The notes under the pieces are model-generated. The model was not told the DNA's origin, made no database searches, and saw only the letters and a program-made list of their open reading frames with translations. 19,691 nucleotides of DNA from contig DXMJ01000010.1 of the NCBI GenBank assembly GCA_019414265.1, positions 1 to 19,691 on the forward strand, given 5' to 3'. Position numbers and translations under genes: made by a program. Of the stretch, positions 1 through 6,626 are shown in pieces. Position 1 is the first letter of the stretch. Every line of letters begins with the position of its first letter. The stretch is from Collinsella sp. Lineage in GTDB: Bacteria > Actinomycetota > Coriobacteriia > Coriobacteriales > Coriobacteriaceae.

Positions 1-425
1 TTATAGAACAGCATGGTCGCGGGCAGCTCCTCCTGCTGCGTCACGGCAAAGATAAAGGCCTTCATGAGCTTGTGGCCCAGCTCGTCGTCGCCGCGGCCCA
101 TGCAGTCGGTGTAGACGGAAATGACGAGCTTGCCCTTGCCGGCGCTAGCATCGCAGAAGGCAGCGCCATCCTGCTCGGGATCAGCCACGGCAACGGCGCC
201 AGAGGTCGCCACGGTCACGTGCCACTCGGCGTCAGAAACCTTCTCGACCGAGGCCGTGCAGCCCTTCTCCTGCGCCATCTTGGAGATGTTCTTGACGGCG
301 GTCTCGTTATCGACCGAGGTCACGACAACGCCCTCACCATCGAGCTGCTTGAGCGCCTTGAGCGTCTTGACGACGGGCAGCGGGCAGGCATCGCCCATGG
401 CGTTGACTTCAATCTTAGTAGACAT
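1..425 (-). CDS. yedF: Selenium metabolism protein YedF (3' part cut by window edge)
   Basis: This is a TusA-like plus DsrE-like two-domain protein of the YedF family, which accompanies selD in selenium-using bacteria; its exact role (Se/S carrier) is not settled. The first 141 codons are visible and no stop is reached. Residues 1-75 form the TusA-like domain with the motif ACPLPVVKT (Cys14 is the presumed sulfur/selenium-carrying residue). From about residue 107 a DsrE-like domain begins, with CMGRGDDELGHKLMKAF, characteristic of YedF. The start ATG at 425 is preceded by AAAGGA at good spacing. It is the last visible gene of the selenium cluster, 60 nt after selD, with a 9-bp hairpin in the gap. 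A plain TusA is ruled out by the C-terminal domain. Confidence 0.88.
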   Translation of the reverse strand, partial: MSTKIEVNAMGDACPLPVVKTLKALKQLDGEGVVVTSVDNETAVKNISKMAQEKGCTASVEKVSDAEWHVTVATSGAVAVADPEQDGAAFCDASAGKGKLVISVYTDCMGRGDDELGHKLMKAFIFAVTQQEELPATMLFY

Positions 426-445
426 AGCTACATCCTTTCGAAAGA

Positions 446-469
446 GACCGCCCGGATAGACGGGCGGTC
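446..469 (-). other. Intercistronic hairpin between selD and yedF
   Basis: A perfect 9-bp inverted repeat (GACCGCCCG / CGGGCGGTC) with a 6-nt loop lies 16 nt after the selD stop and 20 nt before the yedF start. On the transcript it is followed by TCTCTTTC, which is too weak a U-run for a convincing terminator. It could be a partial attenuator, a processing site or a stabiliser of the selD 3' end. Confidence 0.6.
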
Positions 470-485
470 GCATAGACAGTTTTTC

Positions 486-1535
486 TTAACGCACAACGCG
501 AACGGCAGGACCGCCCGGCACCGGCTCGCACACGCGACCGATTGTGGCGGCAACGCGCCCCTCGGCATGTAAACGACGCGCAAGCTCATCCACATCCGCC
601 GCGGGCGCCGCGATAAGCAGGCCACCCGATGTCTGTGGATCGTACAGCGCATCCAACACACCCGGCTCCAGGTCCTCGTCGGCGGCCACACGCGGGCCAA
701 AGAAGTCCTGGTTGCGGTAGGAGCCCGCGGGGATAATGCCCAGACGCGCCATGTCGAGCACCTGGTCAAAGAGCGGCACCGCCCCCGACACAAGCTCAAT
801 CTGCACACCTGAGCCCTCGGCCATCTCGCACGCGTGCCCGATCAAGCCAAAGCCCGTAATGTCGGTGCAGCCGTGAAGTTCGAGCCCCTCGGCCAGACGA
901 ATCGGCGCCTCGTTGAGGGTGCACATCGAGTCAAACATGGCTGCGGCCTCGTCCTGCTCGATAAGCTCGCCCTTAATGGCCGTGGTGATGATGCCCGAGC
1001 CCACCGGCTTGGTGAGCAGCAGTACATCACCCGGGCGCGCCCCACCGTTGGCAAGCATGCGGTCGAGCTGCACAAAACCCGAGACGGACAGGCCGTACTT
1101 GGGCTCATCGTCGTTGATGGTGTGGCCGCCCGCGATGGTGCAGCCCGCCTCGACGCACTTGTCGGCGCCGCCCGCCAAGATCTGACCGGCCACCTCCACC
1201 CCTAGGCAGCTGGGGATGCAGAGCAGGTTCATGGCATGCGAGGGAGTGCCTCCCATGGCGTAGATGTCCGACAGCGAGTTGGCGGCGGCGATCTGGCCAA
1301 AGAGGAAGGGGTCGTCCACCATGGGTGGGAAGAAGTCGACGGACTGCACGAGGCCCAGGTTCTCCCCCACCTTGAAGACGCTCGCATCGTCGGAGGTATC
1401 GAACCCCACGAGCAAGTTGTCATTATGCACATTGGGCAAATCGCCCAGGACCTGGGCGAGGGCTCCGGGAGCCAGCTTGGCGGCTCAACCGCTCGCGGCC
1501 GTCATAGACGTGAGCTTAATCTGATCGTCAGCCAT
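486..1535 (-). CDS. selD: Selenide, water dikinase (selenophosphate synthetase), selenocysteine-containing
   Basis: SelD makes selenophosphate from selenide and ATP, the selenium donor for Sec-tRNA and selenouridine. The product is 349 aa. An in-frame UGA at codon 17 (1485-1487) falls exactly where E. coli SelD has catalytic Cys17, and Lys20 is kept (S-G-U-A-A-K), so the UGA must be read as selenocysteine. Conventional ORF calling would truncate the gene to begin at a TTG at 1439. The true ATG at 1535 has a strong AGGAGG 5 nt upstream. Later family motifs include GFDTSDDASVF, AAANSLSDIYAMGG, IAGGHTI, LTKPVGSGI, DITGFGLIGHA and YDPQTSGGLL. The second cysteine of the usual GCGCK loop is Ala19 here. 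It sits 70 nt after the activase gene and before yedF on the same strand. Confidence 0.95.
1441..1459 (-). promoter_or_regulatory. Candidate bacterial SECIS hairpin in selD
   Basis: A perfect 8-bp stem (UCGCCCAG / CUGGGCGA) closes a GUC loop. The apical G is the 34th nt after the UGA, so 33 nt lie between, within the 16-37 nt window known for bacterial SECIS elements. The tip CAGGUCCUG closely resembles the E. coli fdhF SECIS tip GCAGGUCUGC, which SelB binds. A second perfect 5-bp hairpin (GGCUC-CCG-GAGCC, 1461-1473) lies between it and the UGA. Confidence 0.75.
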
Positions 1536-1605
1536 CGATACCTCCTCTCATCGGTCAATCATTTTCTCCCAGTATACGCATGAATGCGAGCCGACGGCGG
1601 ATGCA

Positions 1606-2370
1606 TTAATTGAGCGCCTGTGCGCGAATCGCCGCGCCGATCGCTCCGGCAAAGCGAGCCTGGGGCGAGGTGGTCACCGGCGACCCCAGTAGCTCGCCCA
1701 ACCGCTCCACCACGAAGGCGTTCTCGCACAGGCCACCGGTCAGGTAGTACGGGGCGCCCGCGGCCTGCCCGGCCATGGTCGCCACGCGCGAGACCACGCT
1801 GTCGATCACGCCACGCGCAATGTTCTCGCGCGGCTCGCCACGACCGATCAGGCTGATGACCTCGCTTTCGGCAAACACCGTGCACATGCTGGAAATCTTG
1901 GTAGGCTCGCCGGAACGTGCCAGATCGGCCATCTGCTGCTGGGAAATACCTAGGCGGTCGGCCATGATCTCCAAAAAGCGCCCCGTGCCGGCGGCGCACT
2001 TGTCGTTCATGGCAAACTTGGCCACTCGGCCACTTTTAAGCTGAATGACCTTGGTGTCCTGACCGCCCACGTCGATCACGGTGCCGTGATCGCCAAACAG
2101 GCGCACGGCACCGGTACCGTGGCAGGTAATCTCGGTCACGACCTTGTGCGCATAGGGCACGGCGACACGACCGTAGCCGGTCGCGACCACGCGCACGTCG
2201 TCGGCCGTCACGTCGTAGCCGGCCGCTGCCAGCGCCTCGCGCAGCCGCTCGGAAGCATCGACCGAGGAAAACCCGGTTGGCTGCACGCACGTCCACGCCA
2301 CCGAACCCTCCCCATCGACCACAGCAGCCTTAGCCGCCGTAGACCCGATATCAATCCCGATCCCTATCAT
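1606..2370 (-). CDS. ATP-dependent activase of a 2-hydroxyacyl-CoA dehydratase / double-cubane reductase (YjiL/HgdC type)
   Basis: This 254-aa protein of the BadF/BadG/BcrA/BcrD ASKHA ATPase family is an iron-sulfur activator that uses ATP hydrolysis to push an electron at very low potential into its partner. Seen in the sequence are the phosphate-binding GIDIGSTAAK (5-14), GTVIDVGGQDTK (96-107) and the two cysteines that in homologous activases bridge a [4Fe-4S] cluster across the dimer: Cys125 in NDKCAAGTGRF and Cys163 in SSMCTVFAESEV. A C-terminal YYLTGGLCENAF segment is also typical. The ATG at 2370 follows GGGAGAG. It lies directly downstream of two reductase paralogues, its obvious partners, and 70 nt upstream of selD. 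Confidence 0.9.
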   Translation of the reverse strand: MIGIGIDIGSTAAKAAVVDGEGSVAWTCVQPTGFSSVDASERLREALAAAGYDVTADDVRVVATGYGRVAVPYAHKVVTEITCHGTGAVRLFGDHGTVIDVGGQDTKVIQLKSGRVAKFAMNDKCAAGTGRFLEIMADRLGISQQQMADLARSGEPTKISSMCTVFAESEVISLIGRGEPRENIARGVIDSVVSRVATMAGQAAGAPYYLTGGLCENAFVVERLGELLGSPVTTSPQARFAGAIGAAIRAQALN

Positions 2371-2429
2371 GGCTCTCTCCCAATCTAAACATCAAAGACA
2401 GCGGCGCGTTCAGGCGCCTTAGCTCTAGG

Positions 2430-2524
2430 TTTCTCAGGTGCCGGAGATTGTCCCGAAAGAGGAGCGCAGCGTACTTTGGGTACGCAAGCGACGGTTTGAG
2501 GGGCAAGATCCGGTGCCTGAGGAA
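2430..2524. repeat. Structured intergenic element, copy 1
   Basis: An imperfect 95-bp element abuts the stop codon of the upstream reductase gene. It folds as an outer 16-bp stem (2430-2445 with 2509-2524), a GA/GA internal loop, a 7-bp second stem (2448-2454 with 2500-2506), a large internal loop whose 3' side is AAGCGACGGTTTGA, and a terminal hairpin GCGTAC-TTTGG-GTACGC (2469-2485). Its non-Watson-Crick pairs are G-U when read on the plus strand and A-C mismatches on the minus strand, so the better RNA fold is antisense to the operon. See copy 2 at 3727-3820. Confidence 0.75.
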
Positions 2525-2525
2525 G

Positions 2526-3689
2526 CTAGAGAGTTTCGATAAAGGCAGCGATGCGCGTCTCGATCTGGCCCATGTCGCCGTTGCTGTGGTCGGTCTCGAT
2601 CTTCATGTACGGAATACCCGCACCCTCGACGGCCTCCTGCATGCGCGCACTCTCCACGTTAAAGGTGTGGCACGCCTGGAGCACGCTCTCCACTACGCCA
2701 TCGACGTGATACTTCTCGCACATGGCCAGCGTGTTTTCCATACGGCCGTCGTTGGGAGTCATGACCGAGCAGTTGATATCCAGGTAGCGGTCGGCGATGG
2801 CGCGCAGGATGTCGGGAGCCTCCGGGTCGACCATCATGGCCGCCGTGCGCTCGCCCGAACAGTCGTCCATGCACACAACCACACCGCCGTTGGACTCGAT
2901 GGTGCGGCCGATCTTATTGATCACGCCGCCCACCGGGCAACCGGTGATCAGAATGCGCTTGGCATCCGCCGCAACCGGGCGCTCGCCCGCGCCGTAGGCC
3001 TCGCGCAGCTTGACAACCTTTTGCTCCAGCTGCTGCGTATAGGCCTCGATATCAAAGCTGAACGTACCGGCAAACATGGTGCTCATCAGGTCGACGCCGC
3101 TCATGGCCGCCGGCTGGTTGGCCTGCAGCGCAAACATCTCGAGCTGGGCAGCACGCAGGCGATTGCGACGACGGACGGCGGCGCGCAGGTCGTCATCAGT
3201 AATCGTAATACCGTAGAAGTTCTCGAGCTCCTCCTTGAGCAGGCGGCACTCCTCGTACCAGCCTTCACGCTCGTAGGCGCGATCGCGACCCTGCGGCAGG
3301 TGCAGAATGTGCGTGCGCTTGAGCTCGTTGAGTAGCTCGTACATCTTCTTCTTGCCATCGCAGGTGGTCTCGCCGATGATCATGTCGCTAAAGTACGTAA
3401 ACGGGCACTTTTGCGAATAGGCAAAACCGTACGTCGACTTGATGAGCGGGCAGAGGTTTGCCGGCAGCACCTTCTCGGCCTCGGGAATCACCTCATCGGA
3501 CGTACCGCACAGAGCGACACTTGCGGCCCCCGCGGCATCGATAATCTCGAGTGGCGTATAGCTGCACAAAAAGCCGACCAGGCGATTACCCGCCTGCTTA
3601 TATTCCTTAACGCGAATAAACGCCGCTTTGCGCTGCTCGTTGAACTCCTCAAACGTGCGCGGCAACGGCTGCTCAATATTTTCCGACAT
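2526..3689 (-). CDS. Double-cubane-cluster 2-hydroxyacyl-CoA dehydratase-family reductase (YjiM-like), paralogue B
   Basis: This 387-aa member of the HgdB/FldC/YjiM superfamily belongs to a group known to bind an unusual [8Fe-9S] double-cubane cluster and to reduce small substrates when fed electrons by an ATPase activase. Candidate cluster ligands are Cys80 (LCPLIKS), Cys95 (QKCPF) and Cys110 (TTCDGKKKMYE). Further conserved cysteines are Cys251 (ITGCPVGG), Cys277, Cys307 and Cys340. An upstream in-frame start at 3764 would read through the repeat element. The ATG at 3689, preceded by AGGAG, gives the normal N-terminus MSENIEQ. The TCDGKKK signature points to the double-cubane group rather than a genuine acyl-CoA dehydratase, but the substrate is not known. 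Confidence 0.85.
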   Translation of the reverse strand: MSENIEQPLPRTFEEFNEQRKAAFIRVKEYKQAGNRLVGFLCSYTPLEIIDAAGAASVALCGTSDEVIPEAEKVLPANLCPLIKSTYGFAYSQKCPFTYFSDMIIGETTCDGKKKMYELLNELKRTHILHLPQGRDRAYEREGWYEECRLLKEELENFYGITITDDDLRAAVRRRNRLRAAQLEMFALQANQPAAMSGVDLMSTMFAGTFSFDIEAYTQQLEQKVVKLREAYGAGERPVAADAKRILITGCPVGGVINKIGRTIESNGGVVVCMDDCSGERTAAMMVDPEAPDILRAIADRYLDINCSVMTPNDGRMENTLAMCEKYHVDGVVESVLQACHTFNVESARMQEAVEGAGIPYMKIETDHSNGDMGQIETRIAAFIETL

Positions 3690-3726
3690 ATAACTCCTAA
3701 ACCTTTTAACCAACCAAGGAAACAGC

Positions 3727-3820
3727 TTTCCCGGGTGCCCGAGGTTGCCGTAAATGAGGAACACCGCGTACTTTGGTACGCAAGCGACGGTTTGAACGGC
3801 AAGATCGGGTGCCTGGGGAA
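3727..3820. repeat. Structured intergenic element, copy 2
   Basis: This 94-bp relative of the element at 2430-2524 lies between the two reductase genes. The same fold is present: outer stem 3727-3742 with 3805-3820, second stem TTGCCGT/ACGGCAA (3745-3751 with 3796-3802) and terminal hairpin GCGTAC-TTTG-GTACGC (3766-3781). Stem positions that differ from copy 1 change on both sides and keep pairing, for example CCGGA/TCCGG against CCCGA/TCGGG. The unpaired AAGCGACGGTTTGA is identical in both copies. Structure is therefore conserved more strictly than sequence. Confidence 0.75.
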
Positions 3821-3839
3821 GTCACCGAGACGGATAGCC

Positions 3840-5123
3840 CTAAATGGTTTCCAAGAAAGCTTCAATGCGCGTCTGCAATTGCCCCGCGTCCTCGCCGGCG
3901 TAGTCGGTGGTGATGTGCATAAACGGAATGCCGGCCTCCTCGGCAGCTTTCTCCACGGCGAAGGACTCCATTTCGTAGAGTGTGCAGAACTGCAAGGCCA
4001 CGTCGACGATGCCGTCGGCATGCAGGTCGTGCGCCATCTGGACGATGTCCTTCATACGCTGGTCGTTGGACGTAAAGACGGCGCAGTTAATCTTAAAGTA
4101 GCGCTCGGCGATGGCATCGAGCATCTCGTCGACCGTCTCGCCGGTCTCGTCGACCAGGTCCTTGTAGTAGCGCGAGCCCGTGCAGGACTCCTCGCCCACC
4201 ACGACGCCGCCGGCCTTCTCGATGAGGTTGAATAGCTTCCAGTTGGGCACGGCCATGGGCGTACCGGTGTACAGGATGCGCTTGGTCCCCTTGGGCGCCA
4301 CGCCCTCGCCGGCCTCGACACGCTGCTCGCACTCAGCCGCCATATCGTTAATGGCTCCGGTCAGACGCGGCGTGTCGTCCATAAAGGCGGCCTGAACGGT
4401 CAGCAGGCTATCGAGACCGCTGATGGGCGCCGGATCGGCAGCGCGCGTGGCAGCGAGACGCTGCAGGGCGCGGCGTTTCTCATTGACGGCATGGATGGCG
4501 GCCTTCAGACGCTCGGGCGTGATCGTGACGCCGCACTCTTCCTCGATCTTGGCGGCGAGCTTCTTGACCTCGGCCTTCCAGGTCACGAGCGTCGACTCGT
4601 CGTGTACGTTGGGAATGTCCATGACGTACATGTTCTTTTGCGTGGCAAAGAACTCGTAGGCTTTCTTCTTACCGTCGCAGGTGTTCTCGCCGACTACCAA
4701 GTCGCTCGACTCGATGTAGGGGCAGACCTCGCCCAGCTTAAAGCCGGCAAAGCTCTTGATAAGCGGACAGGTGTTGCGCGGCAGATGCTCCTCGACCTTA
4801 TCGGTTGCCCAATCGGCACCCGAGCACAGACCCACGGGGATACCGTCGCAGGCGAGCACAATCTCCTCGGGCACGTAGACGCAGAACGAGCCCACGATCT
4901 TGGTGGCCTCGCCGGCCTCCTTCTTGTCGAGCATCTCCTTAATGCGGCCGCTATGGATGTTGGTGGCCACAAAGTCCAGGTAGGACGTGGACTTGGGACG
5001 GTTGTTCTGCGTCAGGAACATATCGCCGTACATCTGGCCCACGGCGCCCAGCAGCATATCGTGGTCGGCAAGATTCATGCCGAGGCTCTCCCACATCGGA
5101 TGGAAATCGAATTCTTCAGCCAT
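3840..5123 (-). CDS. Double-cubane-cluster 2-hydroxyacyl-CoA dehydratase-family reductase, paralogue A
   Basis: This 427-aa paralogue of the next gene has an extra N-terminal segment of about 40 residues. Candidate cluster ligands match: Cys119 (TCPLIKS), Cys134 (EVCPY) and Cys149 (NTCDGKKKAYE). Cys314, Cys347 and Cys380 also have counterparts. One clear difference is TGTPMA at 287-292, where paralogue B has TGCPVGG, so A lacks that cysteine. The ATG at 5123 follows GAGGGG. It is the first large gene of the cluster and follows a leader of about 250 nt with a short ORF and hairpins. The two paralogues could form separate homodimers, as for known double-cubane proteins, or a heterodimer as in classical dehydratases; sequence alone does not decide. 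Confidence 0.85.
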   Translation of the reverse strand: MAEEFDFHPMWESLGMNLADHDMLLGAVGQMYGDMFLTQNNRPKSTSYLDFVATNIHSGRIKEMLDKKEAGEATKIVGSFCVYVPEEIVLACDGIPVGLCSGADWATDKVEEHLPRNTCPLIKSFAGFKLGEVCPYIESSDLVVGENTCDGKKKAYEFFATQKNMYVMDIPNVHDESTLVTWKAEVKKLAAKIEEECGVTITPERLKAAIHAVNEKRRALQRLAATRAADPAPISGLDSLLTVQAAFMDDTPRLTGAINDMAAECEQRVEAGEGVAPKGTKRILYTGTPMAVPNWKLFNLIEKAGGVVVGEESCTGSRYYKDLVDETGETVDEMLDAIAERYFKINCAVFTSNDQRMKDIVQMAHDLHADGIVDVALQFCTLYEMESFAVEKAAEEAGIPFMHITTDYAGEDAGQLQTRIEAFLETI

Positions 5124-5168
5124 GACGGTTCCCCTCTCGAACCAAAAATGAATAGCTACGGTATTTCT

Positions 5169-5198
5169 GCACGGTGGGTGGCGAAAACCCAGCCGTGC
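5169..5198 (-). other. Stable hairpin in the leader of the reductase operon
   Basis: The transcript can form an 11-bp stem with one bulged C (GCACGG-c-TGGGT / ACCCACCGTGC) and a 7-nt loop, 45 nt before the paralogue A start codon. No U-run follows, so it is probably not an intrinsic terminator; it may be a leader structure or protein-binding hairpin. Confidence 0.55.
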
Positions 5199-5261
5199 TC
5201 AAACCCGGAATTTTGGGGAACCCGCTTTGAGGTCGATTATTTAGTTGTGCGTCGTCTCTCC

Positions 5262-5297
5262 CGGAGCCGTGAACACACCTGCTCATATGCGGCTCCG
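5262..5297 (-). promoter_or_regulatory. Attenuator-like hairpin overlapping the end of the leader ORF
   Basis: A perfect 8-bp stem, CGGAGCCG / CGGCTCCG, has a 20-nt loop. Its 5' arm lies within codons 18-21 of the 22-codon leader ORF, so a ribosome finishing or stalling on that ORF would block the stem. This is the geometry of translation-dependent leader control; the function is inferred. Confidence 0.45.
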
Positions 5298-5351
5298 AGC
5301 CATATACAGGGCGCGCGCGGCAACGCGGCGAATGTATGTCGTCTGCGGCAT
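5283..5351 (-). CDS. Putative 22-aa leader peptide
   Basis: An ATG at 5351 is preceded by AAAGGAGGG with about 7 nt spacing, one of the best ribosome-binding sites in the window, and reads MPQTTYIRRVAARALYMARSRI before TGA. The peptide is Arg/Ala-rich and resembles no family I recognise. It begins near the predicted transcription start of the reductase-selD cluster and its end overlaps an 8-bp hairpin, suggesting a regulatory leader rather than a functional protein. A chance ORF is possible, but the strong site argues for translation. Confidence 0.45.
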   Translation of the reverse strand: MPQTTYIRRVAARALYMARSRI

Positions 5352-5381
5352 GTGCGCACCCTCCTTTACAAGTTGAGGTCA

Positions 5382-5410
5382 ACTATATCAGCGGTCATCG
5401 ACCATGCGAA
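5382..5410 (-). promoter_or_regulatory. Predicted promoter of the reductase-activase-selD-yedF cluster
   Basis: On the minus strand, TATAGT (5382-5387) lies 17 bp downstream of TTCGCA (5405-5410): a good -10 and a moderate -35. Transcription would start near 5375, just before the strong ribosome-binding site of the leader ORF. AT-rich sequence at 5450-5480 lies farther upstream. Confidence 0.4.
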
Positions 5411-5552
5411 CGCCGTTGACATTCGTACGACAGCGTCGTGTGCCGTCGTTTAATAATTAATCATCTTGATTGATAAGAGTTTGTCATCCCTCATTCGGCG
5501 AGCGGCAAGACAAAGCCGCCGAGGCTTATATCCCCGACGGCATTACCCGGCG
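5411..5552. other. Gene-free stretch between modC and the reductase operon promoter
   Basis: Together with the leader at 5124-5410 this is the largest gene-free region (429 nt). Here I see an AT-rich block (5450-5480), and after the modC stop an interrupted hairpin around 5492-5528 (TCGG..CGGC / GCCGCCGA) without a U-run. That hairpin may be a weak or Rho-assisted terminator. No convincing ORF is present. Confidence 0.4.
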
Positions 5553-6623
5553 CTATCGACAAACCAAGTGGATCCTACTCGCATCGAAGTGCATGCGCAG
5601 CGTCTCGCCTGCTTGCGGCAGCTCGTCGACAGGCGCGCCCACCTTGTTGACCTTCCACTGCAGACGCGTGGGCGCATCAGCACGCGGCACGTCCAGCAGC
5701 ACCAGGCGCTCAAAGCGCGAATCGCTCACACGAGCCACGTGCAAATCATAGCTGTTGCGGCCCCGCTCCGCGCGATTGTCAACATGGAAGTAGCTTGCGC
5801 GAATGCCCAGGTACGCCACGTTATCGGGAACCACGCGGCCCACGTTAAAGGTCATGCCCCAGTCCAGGGCCTCAACTTCTTCGTCGCCGATCTTGCGCGC
5901 CCGGCTTGTGTTCTTGCAGCCCGTCAGGCGCAGTGCCGCCAGCGTCTGCGGACGGCGGACCACGTCCTCGATGGAGCCGATCTCCTCAACCTGCCCGTCG
6001 TGCATCACGCAGATGCGCTGGCAGAGGCGGCACGCCTCGTCGATGTCGTGGCTCACGTAGAGCACGGTACGGTTGCATGCATCGAACAGGTCGAGCATGT
6101 TCTGCTCGAGGGCGCTCTTGAGGTACGCATCGAGCGCGCTCATGGGCTCGTCGAACATAAAAATGCCCGGATGCGCCGCCACCATGCGGGCAAGCGCCAC
6201 ACGTTGTTGCTGACCGCCCGAGAGTCGCGCGGGATAGCGGTCGGCAAAATCGGCCAGACCGAAAATGCCCAGATAGCGCTCGGCAAGTTTTTTGCGCGCC
6301 GCGGCGTCGCCCGCGTCCTTTACGCCGGCACATACGTTATCGGCCACCGTCATGTTAGGAAACAGCTGATAGTTTTGGAACAGTAGGGCGCATTTGCGCT
6401 CCTGGGGCGACAGGTTGATGCCCGCCGACGAGTCAAAAAAGGTCACGCCGTTGACGATGATCTTGCCCTCGTCAGGCATCTCCACACCGGCAATGCAGCG
6501 CAGCGTACAGCTCTTGCCGCAACCCGAGGCGCCCAGCAGCGCCACGCGCTCCTCGCCAGCCACGAGCTGAATGTCGAGAGTAAAGCCGGGATAGCGCTTT
6601 TTGATATCCAGGACAAGCGACAC
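5553..6623 (-). CDS. modC: Molybdate ABC transporter ATP-binding protein
   Basis: This 356-aa cytoplasmic ATPase powers molybdate import. The Walker A motif is GASGCGKS (31-38), the Q-loop Gln83 is in LLFQNYQLFPNM, the ABC signature is RLSGGQQQR (133-141), Walker B is IFMFDEP (154-160) and the switch histidine is His192 in YVSHDIDEA. The C-terminal ~130 residues form a TOBE/MOP-like regulatory region, as in ModC. The start is GTG at 6623, 3 nt after the modB stop, with GGGAGG upstream, implying translational coupling. ModC identity rests on the modAB neighbours; the domain alone would also fit sulfate or polyamine importers. Confidence 0.9.
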   Translation of the reverse strand: MSLVLDIKKRYPGFTLDIQLVAGEERVALLGASGCGKSCTLRCIAGVEMPDEGKIIVNGVTFFDSSAGINLSPQERKCALLFQNYQLFPNMTVADNVCAGVKDAGDAAARKKLAERYLGIFGLADFADRYPARLSGGQQQRVALARMVAAHPGIFMFDEPMSALDAYLKSALEQNMLDLFDACNRTVLYVSHDIDEACRLCQRICVMHDGQVEEIGSIEDVVRRPQTLAALRLTGCKNTSRARKIGDEEVEALDWGMTFNVGRVVPDNVAYLGIRASYFHVDNRAERGRNSYDLHVARVSDSRFERLVLLDVPRADAPTRLQWKVNKVGAPVDELPQAGETLRMHFDASRIHLVCR

Positions 6624-6626
6624 GGC

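Noticed and set aside
486..1439. SelD starting at TTG 1439 as a complete 317-aa protein
   Set aside because: This would lack the catalytic residue and Lys20. The frame continues upstream through a single UGA to a well-placed ATG with AGGAGG, so a selenocysteine codon explains it better than a truncation or pseudogene.
2448..3335. Long plus-strand open frame opposite the reductase B gene
   Set aside because: Its sequence is a low-complexity His/Ala/Arg/Leu-rich shadow with no family motif, antisense to a clear coding gene. The same holds for the other long plus-strand frames over 3411-7019 and 16083-17528.
3840..5123. Assignment as a true (R)-2-hydroxyglutaryl- or lactoyl-CoA dehydratase subunit
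   Set aside because: The TCDGKKK signature and lack of CoA-transferase or acyl-CoA dehydrogenase neighbours fit the double-cubane reductase group better; the substrate is left open.
5116..5382. 88-codon minus-strand frame in the reductase leader
   Set aside because: No ribosome-binding site, no recognisable motif and overlap with hairpins. The 22-codon ORF in another frame has a far better start.
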